Shown piece after piece: positions 1 to 6,751 of a stretch of 7,656 nt of DNA. Where the stretch lies: assembly GCA_029933995.1 (NCBI GenBank), contig JAOZNB010000062.1:1-7656 (forward strand), in the 5' to 3' direction. The stretch's first letter is position 1. Each line of letters starts with the position of its first letter. The translations under genes were made by a program, and so were the position numbers. The stretch is from Candidatus Moraniibacteriota bacterium (GTDB lineage Bacteria; Patescibacteriota; Minisyncoccia; Moranbacterales; GCA-2747515). The notes below the pieces were generated by a model that had not been told where the DNA came from, ran no database searches, and saw only the letters and a program-made list of their open reading frames with translations.

Positions 1-25
1 TTTTTTTATAATCTTTAGATATTTT

Positions 26-126
26 TTAAGTGTCATTCCAGAAATGTTTATTTCTCGTAGGGACAGTGCCTGTGTGCCTGTCCGAAACATCAAAATAGAA
101 ATAACATTATCCGGAATCTTATACTT
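26..126. repeat. REP-like element: GTAG plus bulged hairpin inside a larger imperfect inverted repeat
   Basis: The core is GTAG (57-60) followed directly by a hairpin at 61-83: GGACAG pairs with CTGTCC, t67 is bulged, GC pairs with GC and the loop is CTGTGT. A GTAG/GGAG tetranucleotide 5' of a bulged hairpin is the known signature of REP sequences processed by Y1-type REP-associated transposases (RAYT). The core also contains a perfect 8-bp tandem duplication, GTGCCTGT, at 66-73 and 74-81. Around it, 35-55 and 97-117 form an imperfect inverted repeat (the left arm's reverse complement shares AGAAATAA, CATT and GGAAT with the right arm). Weaker pairing (ACTTA blocks) may extend it to about 26-126. 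No transposase lies in the window. The REP assignment is inferred from structure only. Confidence 0.5.
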
Positions 127-228
127 ACATATTTTAGAAACTTTTTAATATTATAGAAAAATTATATACTTACTACGCTTTAAACGCACTCACCTTTCTA
201 TGCTGGTAGTTTTTGAGAGTAATAAAAA
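118..228. other. AT-rich intergenic spacer, no gene seen
   Basis: No ORF with a plausible start and ribosome binding site is visible on either strand. A weak inverted pair ACTAC (172-176) / GTAGT (206-210) flanks a TTTAAA centre. It is too short to name. Confidence 0.4.
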
Positions 229-256
229 TCCATATTCTCAAATTTGAGAATATGGA
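221..256 (-). terminator. Intrinsic terminator of the leftward membrane-protein gene
   Basis: Positions 229-256 form a perfect 28-bp palindrome with arm TCCATATTCTCAAA. Read on the minus strand it is followed at once by TTTTTATT (228-221), the usual hairpin plus U-tract. It starts 51 nt after the stop codon of the leftward gene. The plus strand has no T-run after the palindrome, so termination should be one-way. A fully symmetric dyad could also bind a protein, but position and T-tract favour a terminator. Confidence 0.75.
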
Positions 257-307
257 CATACTAACTTATCTACAATTATACAGCTCTTTAACCTGCACAT
301 CTTTTGA

Positions 308-802
308 TTAATGCATTATTTTTTTGAATACAGACTGCGGTGGTAATGGCGTACATGAAAATATGTATATCCCCATCAACATAACCATCGCCCAAATAGT
401 AACAGTTACACTTAATACTAAAATTTCTCTATTAAAAAAGAACATTGTAGAGACACCTGCCATTAACACAACATCAACCCACAACAAAATACGTTGACGT
501 ATTATAAGTATTTCTAGTGGATTTCTCTCACCTCTCAACACACCGCGTCGTATATGTTGAATTTTTATTTCAATTGGATGCTTAGTATTTTGATGTTGTA
601 ACGATTTTTTAGCAAGCATTGATCGCAAACTGAACGACAAAATACCTGCCATAACAATAGTCCAACAACAGATAAATATTCCCAAAGAAATGAATTGCGT
701 ACTTATAATAAGAAATAGCGAATATACAAAAAGCATTCCATGAAAAACATCGAGCACTTTCTTGAACCACCAAAAATTATCTCTGCCATTCCATCTCTGC
801 AA
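308..802 (-). CDS. Hypothetical four-helix membrane protein, start uncertain
   Basis: I do not recognise the family. The protein has about 164 residues. It shows two hydrophobic hairpins, roughly residues 22-60 (TM1/TM2) and 105-149 (TM3/TM4), separated by a basic, probably cytosolic loop at 61-104 rich in K, R, H and Q. This topology would suit a small membrane effector or sensor, but that is speculation. The start is a problem. The longest standard-code frame begins at TTG (800-802) with no Shine-Dalgarno, and the first ATG is codon 23 (734-736), just before TM1. A strong SD (GGGAGG, 879-884) with ATG at 869-871 lies in the same frame, but a TGA at 830-832 interrupts it after 13 codons. The gene may therefore carry a nonsense mutation, be led by a coupled upstream ORF, or involve readthrough. 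It stops at TAA, has its own promoter (938-966) and terminator (221-256), and is monocistronic. Confidence 0.6.
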   Translation of the reverse strand: MQRWNGRDNFWWFKKVLDVFHGMLFVYSLFLIISTQFISLGIFICCWTIVMAGILSFSLRSMLAKKSLQHQNTKHPIEIKIQHIRRGVLRGERNPLEILIIRQRILLWVDVVLMAGVSTMFFFNREILVLSVTVTIWAMVMLMGIYIFSCTPLPPQSVFKKIMH

Positions 803-829
803 CCAATGAAATATTGACTCACAAATATA

Positions 830-871
830 TCATATTAGAAATAAATCATAATACAATAATTTTTCCATCAT
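830..871 (-). other. SD-led 13-codon ORF in frame with the downstream membrane gene, ended by TGA
   Basis: Translation from ATG 869-871 gives MMEKLLYYDLFLI and then TGA (830-832). The same frame then stays open without a stop through to 308. The initiation signal is one of the two best in the window: GGGAGG seven nt before the ATG. Either this is the true 5' end of the 308-802 gene broken by a nonsense change (one substitution from TGG, GGA, CGA or TGT/TGC), or it is an upstream ORF that feeds ribosomes to a downstream start. TGA is not used as a stop by any of the seven genes here. However, the long ORFs of 583 and 591 codons contain no in-frame TGA, which argues against general TGA reassignment. 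Confidence 0.5.
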
Positions 872-878
872 CTCTCAT

Positions 879-884
879 CCTCCC
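879..884 (-). promoter_or_regulatory. Strong Shine-Dalgarno (GGGAGG) for the ATG at 871
   Basis: GGGAGG on the minus strand sits seven nt before ATG 869-871, an optimal spacing. It suggests that the ATG at 871, not the TTG at 802, was the original start of the leftward membrane gene. Confidence 0.65.
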
Positions 885-918
885 TTTTTTTTGAAGTATC
901 CTAATATACCAAAAAATA

Positions 919-930
919 TGTTAAATAACA
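919..930. promoter_or_regulatory. Palindromic operator candidate TGTTAAATAACA (copy 1)
   Basis: This perfect 12-bp dyad (TGTTA-AA-TAACA) begins right at the predicted transcription start of the leftward promoter and lies in the 5' leader of the 308-802 gene. An identical 12-mer occurs at 7527-7538 in the leader of the HD gene. No regulator gene is visible in the window. A shared repressor site is inferred. Confidence 0.5.
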
Positions 931-937
931 ATATATA

Positions 938-966
938 ATTTTAGCGAGAGTAATACCGTTTGTCAA
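938..966 (-). promoter_or_regulatory. Leftward sigma70-type promoter (TTGACA-17-TAAAAT)
   Basis: On the minus strand the -35 is TTGACA (966-961, consensus), the spacer is 17 bp and the -10 is TAAAAT (943-938, one mismatch). The predicted start is near 931, giving a leader of about 60 nt that carries the palindrome at 919-930 and the GGGAGG SD. Its -35 overlaps the rightward -35 in five of six positions. Confidence 0.65.
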
Positions 967-988
967 TACTGCAAACAAGCGATATAAT
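960..988 (+). promoter_or_regulatory. Rightward sigma70-type promoter (TTGTCA-17-TATAAT), predicted leaderless start
   Basis: The -35 is TTGTCA (960-965, five of six), the spacer is exactly 17 bp and the -10 is consensus TATAAT (983-988). A start seven or eight nt downstream falls at 995-996, that is, at or one base before the ATG (996-998) of the 583-residue protein. There is no Shine-Dalgarno. The mRNA is therefore predicted to be leaderless. Confidence 0.7.
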
Positions 989-995
989 ATAAATA

Positions 996-2747
996 ATGAC
1001 AAAATTCAAAAAGACAGACTGGATGCTATTACAATCCATAATTTTTATGGTTATTATATACGCTTGGATTGCACTCCTAGGTGCCCTTTTTGGTATTTTT
1101 TATATACCTGCAATATTTACATTGTGGTCTTTTGTATGTATTTTCTTCTATTACAAAAAGATTTTAAAATTTCCACCACCTTCCAAAGAATTTTTGACAT
1201 ATATTCTCATTGCAATTGGATTTACACTTATCATCTCTTATTTTACTGTGCCAACAATATTTTCAGGACGTGATCAAGGCTCTCTATCTGAAGCATCCAT
1301 GCAACTAGCACAAAGTCATACACTAATTCAACACACAACAGAAAACACTGCTTTTTTTAATATTTATGGATATGGCAAAGCACTTAATTTTCCAGGATTT
1401 TTCTATACACCTGACGGTGGACTAATCACTCAATTTCCCCTCCCCTACATTAGTTTTCTTAGCGGATTTTTTGGCATATTTGGCATAAATGGCCTCATTG
1501 TTGCAAATGCAATATTATTATTTACATTTCTTTTATCCATCACAGCAGTTGCACGTAATTACATGAATCATAAATACACTCTTGTATTTATGACAATTTT
1601 ACTAACATCTTTTTCCATTGGATGGTTTGCTAAATTTACACTCAGTGAAAACATAGCAAGCATGCTACTGTGGAGTGCTTTTGCGCTATATTTTTTACTT
1701 AAAAAATCACCCACCCCCACTACATATTTTATCTTCTCCCTCACAATATCTCTTTTATTATTTTCACGTATTGAAGGTATTTGGTTTTTTATAATATTTA
1801 TATTTCTAGCATTACGAAACAAGCCTATTCAACAATTTATCAAAAAAGACATTTGGTGGAGAGCTTTTTTTCCATTCACTATTCTTTTCGTTATTTCTTG
1901 TACTATACTCATCATGAATATGCCATTTTTTATTACTATGGCAACAGTCTCTACAAATGCAGCAAATGGCATAACAGATTCATCTAATCTAGATAAGATT
2001 GCATATCTTTTCTCTACTTATGCATTATATGGTTTATTACTTCCACTATTAATTACTGGATTTGCTGGATTTGTTTCCTTACGTCACAAAAGATACAGAC
2101 ATATTATGTTACCACTTATCATTGTTTTACCTCTGATGATATATTATCTTTTTCCTCAAATAAGCAGTGATCATCCATGGATGTTACGTAGATTTGTTTT
2201 TGCACTTTTACCAACAACAATTTTAATCAGTATTGCATTTATTTCATATATTAAACCAACAAATCTATTTAGATATGTTACAAAATATTCATTATTATCA
2301 CTACTATTTATTACAAATTTATTTGCTTTTTTTACATTCATCACATATGCAGAAAATTCCACATTACAAAAACAAATTACAGAACTTTCTCACAATTTTG
2401 GAGACAATGACCTGCTTTTGATTGATAAAAATATTGCTAGTACTGGATGGTCAATGATAACAAATCCCCTACGCTCACTAGAGAATAAACATGCTGTTTA
2501 CTTTTTCAATCCAAATGATTTTACAAAACTAGACACAACTAATTTTGACCATGTTTTTCTCATAACCTCAAACAAAAATAAAAAAATGTATATGGATGTA
2601 CTTTCTGATAAAATGCACTATGTTACAAAATATATTATTGTCACAAACCAATTAAATATTCAGAAAGCTAAAACTATTCCACCTAAATTTCCCCAAAAAG
2701 AAACTAATACTATACGCGGCGTTATTTATGAATTAACTACAGAATAA
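996..2747 (+). CDS. Polytopic GT-C-fold-like glycosyltransferase (GT39/RgtA-type family)
   Basis: This 583-residue protein has about 11-12 predicted membrane helices (for example about 11-30, 33-52, 67-84, 149-182, 196-212, 220-235, 243-273, 289-308, 335-360, 369-386, 396-417 and 430-450) and a soluble tail at about 451-583, likely extracytoplasmic. The first long loop after TM3 has G-R-D-Q-G with D93, placed where lipid-sugar-dependent GT-C enzymes (PMT/GT39, ArnT, RgtA-like) carry their catalytic acidic residue. S-E-N (E218) and S-R-I-E-G (258-261) follow near later helices. From family knowledge, such enzymes move a sugar from a polyprenyl-phosphate donor to protein, lipid or glycan on the outer face. 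Donor and acceptor cannot be told from sequence. It is the first gene of an operon and its stop overlaps the next start (TAATG). The start follows a consensus promoter and an in-frame stop (990-992) lies just upstream, so no earlier start is possible. Confidence 0.65.
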   Translation: MTKFKKTDWMLLQSIIFMVIIYAWIALLGALFGIFYIPAIFTLWSFVCIFFYYKKILKFPPPSKEFLTYILIAIGFTLIISYFTVPTIFSGRDQGSLSEASMQLAQSHTLIQHTTENTAFFNIYGYGKALNFPGFFYTPDGGLITQFPLPYISFLSGFFGIFGINGLIVANAILLFTFLLSITAVARNYMNHKYTLVFMTILLTSFSIGWFAKFTLSENIASMLLWSAFALYFLLKKSPTPTTYFIFSLTISLLLFSRIEGIWFFIIFIFLALRNKPIQQFIKKDIWWRAFFPFTILFVISCTILIMNMPFFITMATVSTNAANGITDSSNLDKIAYLFSTYALYGLLLPLLITGFAGFVSLRHKRYRHIMLPLIIVLPLMIYYLFPQISSDHPWMLRRFVFALLPTTILISIAFISYIKPTNLFRYVTKYSLLSLLFITNLFAFFTFITYAENSTLQKQITELSHNFGDNDLLLIDKNIASTGWSMITNPLRSLENKHAVYFFNPNDFTKLDTTNFDHVFLITSNKNKKMYMDVLSDKMHYVTKYIIVTNQLNIQKAKTIPPKFPQKETNTIRGVIYELTTE

Positions 2748-3850
2748 TGTTTGACATCACTAGCTATGTACAATTGAAAAATACTAAACAAAAAAAATCA
2801 TACTTTTTTATAAGATTAGTTCTCTTTTGTTTATTTATTATTATTTCCGCTCTTTTTATAAAAGAAGTTATATTTCCGACACAAGTATTTCAATTTAAAG
2901 ATTCCATTAACTCCCTTGCAAATACAATATCTAGGCCTTATGAATCCAACACCGGAACTAGCTTTCACGTATCTTCCCAAGGTGAATCTAATTATACAGA
3001 ACTTACTATCACGCTACCTAAAGATTCACCTAATTTACCTCATAACACAACACTTCTTATCAAAAAATCATATCTTGCCTTCCTGTCTCCTATAAATACA
3101 AAAAAGCATACTGATTATATTGTAAAGACATATGAAATCAAGGATACTCAATATATAAAAAATCAAGATAATTTGTATCAATTTGTAAGTAAAAATGCAT
3201 TTGACTCTTATTTATTCAAAGACAACGCAGTCCTCTCAAGTGTAGTCACAGAACAACTCACTAACAAACTAGACGAGCTAACTGGTTTTGCACCAGCTAC
3301 TCTAATCTCTTCAAAAGATAGTATCTACGTAACAGATGGCAACACAAAACATCCTATCCAAGATGAACAATCCTTTTTAGCACTTGGGTATAATTTTGAT
3401 AATGTAATAGATACTAATAGTGAAGAACGTTCCATGCATAAAAATGCAAAATTATTTACAACAGCGAGTACACATCCATTTGGGACACTGTTTTATGCTA
3501 CTGACAGTAAGAAGATTTTTATGTTTGATAATGATCTGCTAAATAAATTACCTGTAACAGCCTTAGCTAAACAACATGCAATTATTGCCGAAGAAGCATC
3601 CCGAACAACCACGGTATCCTGCATACTCAAAAAAACAATATTTCCACGACAATATAAATGCAAAACATCCCTAGACGCTATTAGCATATTCCATGGAAAT
3701 ACCTATCAATTTACACTCAAAGATGCACCAAATACTCAAATAAATAATTCTCAAATAAAACTTTTTACAACATTGAATAGTAAGTCTCTACAAAATCGTA
3801 TCAATTCTATTAAAAATAATAGTTACAGTACCAATATTAATCATAACTAA
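2747..3850 (+). CDS. Single-pass secreted/anchored protein with two CPR-type surface repeat units
   Basis: This 367-residue protein has a short basic cytosolic tail, one hydrophobic helix at about 19-42 with no clear cleavage site, and a large extracytoplasmic part. Two related stretches, about 180-221 (D-S-I-Y-V-T-D-G then Q-S-F-L-A-L-G-Y) and about 245-282 (G-T-L-F-Y-A-T-D then a K-K-I-F-M-F core), resemble the 'G-T-L-ligand-K, x-V-Y-x-I-x-G, F-x-x-x-G-Y' unit that I recall from many Patescibacteria surface proteins. That match is from memory and moderate. The C-terminal part has exactly two nearby cysteines (292, 305) that could form a disulphide, then an N/S-rich tail. Its ATG shares the A of the preceding TAA, so it should be translationally coupled to the glycosyltransferase. 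It may be the glycosylated substrate or a partner in envelope assembly. No enzyme motif is visible. Confidence 0.5.
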   Translation: MFDITSYVQLKNTKQKKSYFFIRLVLFCLFIIISALFIKEVIFPTQVFQFKDSINSLANTISRPYESNTGTSFHVSSQGESNYTELTITLPKDSPNLPHNTTLLIKKSYLAFLSPINTKKHTDYIVKTYEIKDTQYIKNQDNLYQFVSKNAFDSYLFKDNAVLSSVVTEQLTNKLDELTGFAPATLISSKDSIYVTDGNTKHPIQDEQSFLALGYNFDNVIDTNSEERSMHKNAKLFTTASTHPFGTLFYATDSKKIFMFDNDLLNKLPVTALAKQHAIIAEEASRTTTVSCILKKTIFPRQYKCKTSLDAISIFHGNTYQFTLKDAPNTQINNSQIKLFTTLNSKSLQNRINSIKNNSYSTNINHN

Positions 3851-3854
3851 CTCT

Positions 3855-4250
3855 ATGTTTCAAATTAAAAATTTAATTAAAAATCCTATTACCTACAAAA
3901 TTCTTGTTGATATTTTTTTTGTAACCCTACTCATTATTAGTAGTTTCATCATTGCAGAAGCAATGCTACCTGGACTTATTAGTGCTTATATCTCTCCATT
4001 CCTTTTATTTATTAGTATTTTTTTGATTATTATAGTTATATCATTTGTTGCACGAAAACAACATATTCACACGAATATCACAAAATCAAAAAAAGTTTTA
4101 CTAGCACTATCAATATTATTATTTACAATATTTATTTCAATAGCAAATCTTGGATACGGCTATTTTTTTGGTAGTATAATTATAATATTATCTATTACAA
4201 CTTTTATACTATTTTATTACATCGTTAAAGACATTTTGCACAAAAAATAA
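3855..4250 (+). CDS. Small four-helix membrane protein, unknown function
   Basis: I do not recognise this 131-residue protein. It has four predicted membrane helices (about 17-36, 43-66, 80-99 and 102-124), a basic N-terminus, a K/H-rich loop at 67-79 and a basic C-terminus, so both ends are probably cytosolic. It starts four nt after the preceding stop with no Shine-Dalgarno and is the last gene of the three-gene operon. Context suggests an accessory subunit for the membrane glycosyltransferase or the anchored protein. Small GtrA-type flippase proteins have similar size and helix number, but I see no diagnostic GtrA motif. Its stop faces the stop of the opposite gene with five bp between them. 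Confidence 0.5.
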   Translation: MFQIKNLIKNPITYKILVDIFFVTLLIISSFIIAEAMLPGLISAYISPFLLFISIFLIIIVISFVARKQHIHTNITKSKKVLLALSILLFTIFISIANLGYGYFFGSIIIILSITTFILFYYIVKDILHKK

Positions 4251-4255
4251 TTATC

Positions 4256-6031
4256 TTATTCACGCAAAATTGCAAGTGTTTTTTTTGCACATTTATCCCA
4301 TGTAAATTTTTGCACACGCTTATTACCTTTTTCTTTCATGGTTAATTGTAAAGATTTATTATTTATCATTTTCAAAACACAATCTGCGCATTGACCTTCA
4401 TCATCAACATCAAAATACAAAGCTGCATTTCCTAGCACCTCTGGAATACTTGAATTATTTGCAGCAACAACTGGAACACTAGCAGCTAATGCCTCTAATC
4501 CCGCAATACCAAACCCCTCATAAAGCGATGGTAATACAAAAACTGTTGCATTCTTCATCAAAATCTGCACATCTTCAAATGGAATATTTTTAGTAAAGAT
4601 AATATCTTTTGCAAATTGACTTTCTTTTGCATGCTTCACAATATTTTGCCACAACCACCCATAGCCACCAACTAAAACTAATTTCAAATGTGGTTTTTGT
4701 TTTTTTATAATTCCAAAAGCTTTTATCAAAAAGACTAAATTTTTACGTGGCTGAATAGCTCCAACATGCAAAATGTATTGACTTGAATCAATATTATACT
4801 TTTTAAAAACCTTCTCACACACTTCCCTATCTACATCCTTTTTCCAAAAATTAATATTAACACCGTGATGTACCACACAAATTTTATCTACTAATAATTT
4901 TGGATATAACCGCAATAAGTCTTTTTTAGTTGCTTTTGATGGCACAATTAATTTATCCGCAAATCTCACAGAATAATCTGTCAAAAAATTAAGATTCCTT
5001 ACGTCAGCTGATGGAAATGTTTCTGGAAATATTTTAAAAGCCAAATCATGAATAGTCACAACTATCCGTGTTTTTTTACTATGTACAAACGGCATATTAT
5101 GAAGAGGCATCCACAAAACATCTGGCTTTTCTTTCAAGATATTTAATGCAAATCGTGTTTGTGTCCACATTGGACTTCTTGGTAATGTTTTAATAATATA
5201 ATTATCTGTTTGTGGTGGTGCAATATTTTCATTAAATGTACCTTGATGATACAGCAAAAAACGATCTTCTTGTGCCATATTACCAAAACGATTTAATAAC
5301 TCGCTAATGTATACACGAGTCCCATCAATACGACTAGCGTCAAGCTCTGTAACATGTATTGCAATACGCATCCAAAAATTATCCATATTTTGAGAATCCT
5401 CAAGTACAAATTCTCCTATACGTGTTCGCACCAAACCCGTTAGATATGCACCAGTTTTTAATACACTACCAATATCACGAGCTAGTGACCTAATATAAGT
5501 ACCCTTTCCACAAACAATACGTAATTGAATTTGTGGAAAATTATATGAAAGTATTTCAACCTCTTCTATATGCACTATACGCTTTTTCATTTCAACATTC
5601 TCACCACGACGTACTCTCTTATATGCTTCCTGCCCATCAATCTTAATAGCACTATATATTGGTGGAGTCTGTTCTATCTCACCTATAAATTTTTGTACAA
5701 CACTTTCAATTTCATCCCTACTTGGCTTTTTATTATTATTTATAACGGTTTTTTCCCCTTCAGCATCGTCAGTCTCGCTTACCTCACCAAGTTTTAAATC
5801 TGCAATATATTCTTTTTCACTTGCCACCACATCACCCAACTTTTTAGTATAATCACGTCCAACTGCCATCACCAAAACACCCGTAGCTAATGGGTCTAGT
5901 GTTCCAGCATGTCCTACTTTAATTTTTTTATTACCAGTCTGTCTACGAGCCCAATACTTCACATTTTGAACCGCACGCTGTGATGTAATTCCTAATGGCT
6001 TATCAACTGCAAAAATTCCTTCAACATTCAT
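4256..6031 (-). CDS. truB: Fusion: tRNA pseudouridine-55 synthase (TruB) + GT4-family glycosyltransferase
   Basis: The 591 residues form two complete parts. Residues 1-220 are TruB: D-K-P-L-G-I-T-S near the start, G-H-A-G-T-L-D-P-L-A-T-G with catalytic D46, the K-E-Y block (Y75), P-P-x-Y-S-A (123-128) and G-K-G-T-Y-I-R-S-L-A-R-D-I-G (175-188). It makes pseudouridine 55 in the tRNA T-loop and lacks the C-terminal PUA part, as short TruB proteins do. Residues 221-591 are a full GT-B, GT4-type transferase: D-G-T-R near its start (226-229 plus ten), T-I-H-D (326-329), H-H-G-V-N (388-392), G-A-I-Q-P-R-K-N with R429/K430, and the E-x7-E pair E505/E513 that binds the nucleotide sugar. The second part begins with a typical MRIAIHV start, preceded directly by TGG where TGA or TAG would end TruB. 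No linker exists. The upstream PycTM-like gene ends nine bp before this ATG, so they probably share a transcript. No SD is seen. Confidence 0.85.
   Translation of the reverse strand: MNVEGIFAVDKPLGITSQRAVQNVKYWARRQTGNKKIKVGHAGTLDPLATGVLVMAVGRDYTKKLGDVVASEKEYIADLKLGEVSETDDAEGEKTVINNNKKPSRDEIESVVQKFIGEIEQTPPIYSAIKIDGQEAYKRVRRGENVEMKKRIVHIEEVEILSYNFPQIQLRIVCGKGTYIRSLARDIGSVLKTGAYLTGLVRTRIGEFVLEDSQNMDNFWMRIAIHVTELDASRIDGTRVYISELLNRFGNMAQEDRFLLYHQGTFNENIAPPQTDNYIIKTLPRSPMWTQTRFALNILKEKPDVLWMPLHNMPFVHSKKTRIVVTIHDLAFKIFPETFPSADVRNLNFLTDYSVRFADKLIVPSKATKKDLLRLYPKLLVDKICVVHHGVNINFWKKDVDREVCEKVFKKYNIDSSQYILHVGAIQPRKNLVFLIKAFGIIKKQKPHLKLVLVGGYGWLWQNIVKHAKESQFAKDIIFTKNIPFEDVQILMKNATVFVLPSLYEGFGIAGLEALAASVPVVAANNSSIPEVLGNAALYFDVDDEGQCADCVLKMINNKSLQLTMKEKGNKRVQKFTWDKCAKKTLAILRE
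4261..4286 (+). terminator. Possible terminator of the rightward operon, inside the opposing gene
   Basis: CAC-GCAA-aa-TTGC-(aa)-GTG is followed by eight Ts (4279-4286). The hairpin has seven pairs with a 2-nt bulge and lies 10 nt after the stop of the 131-residue protein. It falls within the last codons of the fused GT gene on the other strand. The stem is weak. In the other direction only an AT-only stem (AATAA/TTATT) precedes a T-run at 4242-4247. Confidence 0.4.
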
Positions 6032-6040
6032 AGATACTTA

Positions 6041-6580
6041 TTAAAATATAAACCAATGTAATTTTTCCATAAGCAAAAATATAGCACTGGTCATTACTCC
6101 AAATAAAAAGAAATATCTTGACCACGCAAGCATCCTGCGCTTTGGTTTATAATAATACTTCGATAAATTAAACGCTTCTAATGAGTGTTGCTTCAATATT
6201 TCATCTTCATTATTTATCATTTTTTTCAATGTATCTGCATATTGATCCGCTGATCCAAATTTAGCAATTCTAGGTGCATGTAAAACACTCTCCTCATGAC
6301 AATACCGTTTTGTCACAATTCTTGGTAATCGAATAGCAAGCATCGCAGCTATTATGGAACATGCTGAAAATAAAGCTACAACACCCATCGTTATTCTCAA
6401 AGAATCATTTTCAAATAATTTTGAAATTACAAAAATAAAAATACCAGTATTTACACCTATCATAACATTTGCATGTGTATCGACTGTATGAGTCGCATCT
6501 ATAATTTTCTGACTCAAGTTCTCTAAAAAACCAATTGTTAATAGTCTATCGTTACAATCTTCCAAATTAACTTTTTTCAT
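6041..6580 (-). CDS. Pycsar-effector-like (PycTM/DUF5706) membrane protein
   Basis: This 179-residue protein matches, by eye, the PycTM/DUF5706 plan. A short N-terminal helix leads into V-D-T-H-A-N-x-M-I-G-V-N-T-G at the start of TM1 (about 38-55). TM2 (63-83) ends in R-L-P-R (84-87). A cytosolic stretch follows with S-A-D-Q-Y (110-114), a helix and L-S-K-Y-Y (139-143), and a third helix lies at about 155-171. In known Pycsar systems a pyrimidine cyclase makes cCMP or cUMP in response to phage, and the PycTM protein then damages the membrane. No cyclase is visible here. The neighbour upstream is a SpoT-type HD protein, and some DUF5706 proteins are, as I recall, fused to HD domains. That fits a nucleotide-signalling role, although the pair are separated by a strong terminator. 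The ATG has no SD. A TATAAT at 6609-6614 could give a leader of about 20 nt. TruB-GT4 follows after nine bp. Confidence 0.65.
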   Translation of the reverse strand: MKKVNLEDCNDRLLTIGFLENLSQKIIDATHTVDTHANVMIGVNTGIFIFVISKLFENDSLRITMGVVALFSACSIIAAMLAIRLPRIVTKRYCHEESVLHAPRIAKFGSADQYADTLKKMINNEDEILKQHSLEAFNLSKYYYKPKRRMLAWSRYFFLFGVMTSAIFLLMEKLHWFIF

Positions 6581-6608
6581 ATTTTTATAATTATGAACTA
6601 AGACACTT

Positions 6609-6638
6609 ATTATACTACTAAAAATAAAAAACAGCCAA
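6609..6638 (-). promoter_or_regulatory. Possible proximal promoter of the PycTM-like gene
   Basis: Consensus TATAAT lies on the minus strand at 6614-6609. The best -35 is a poor TTGGCT (6638-6633) at 18 bp, and it overlaps the hairpin at 6632-6651. The predicted start is near 6602, about 20 nt before the ATG. Support rests mainly on the -10. Confidence 0.4.
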
Positions 6639-6654
6639 AAAAATTCAACTGTTT
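6617..6654 (-). terminator. Terminator-like hairpin in the leader of the PycTM-like gene
   Basis: On the minus strand AAACAGTTGAA pairs with TTTGGCTGTTT around a TTTT loop (11 pairs, three of them G-U), followed by TTTTTTATTTTTAG. It sits between a good upstream -10 (6752-6757) and the PycTM gene. It could end a short RNA or attenuate transcription into the gene. I found no convincing antiterminator; only a seven-pair alternative with GATTGTT is possible. Confidence 0.45.
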
Positions 6655-6694
6655 ACATTAGATTATAATTCACACAAATTTTATTATGTTTCAT
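6653..6694 (-). CDS. Possible 13-codon leader ORF
   Basis: ATG 6692-6694 opens MKHNKICVNYNLM, ending with TAA directly before the terminator-like hairpin. A weak GAGG lies 12 nt upstream, a little far for an SD. It could be a leader peptide in an attenuator or a chance ORF. The run of amino acids shows no obvious regulatory bias. Confidence 0.2.
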   Translation of the reverse strand: MKHNKICVNYNLM

Positions 6695-6751
6695 AATATA
6701 ATTAATCCTCAATTATGTAATAATGCACTACAACAATCTGATGATGTACCT

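Noticed and set aside
26..126. Integron attC site
   Set aside because: The element is an imperfect inverted repeat of suitable length, but the GTTRRRY and RYYYAAC core sites are not present and no cassette-like gene order or integrase is visible.
308..871. General reassignment of TGA to glycine (as in Gracilibacteria/Absconditabacteria) or tryptophan
   Set aside because: The in-frame TGA at 830-832 and lack of TGA stops hinted at it, but the 583- and 591-codon genes contain no in-frame TGA and use GGN for Gly and TGG for Trp. A reassigned codon should appear in them.
1064..2421. Several overlapping ORFs of 60-85 codons on both strands within the GT-C gene
   Set aside because: They are shadows in other frames of a long, clearly coding frame, with no ribosome binding site and no family features. 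The same applies to 3493-3687, 5570-5797 and 7292-7495.
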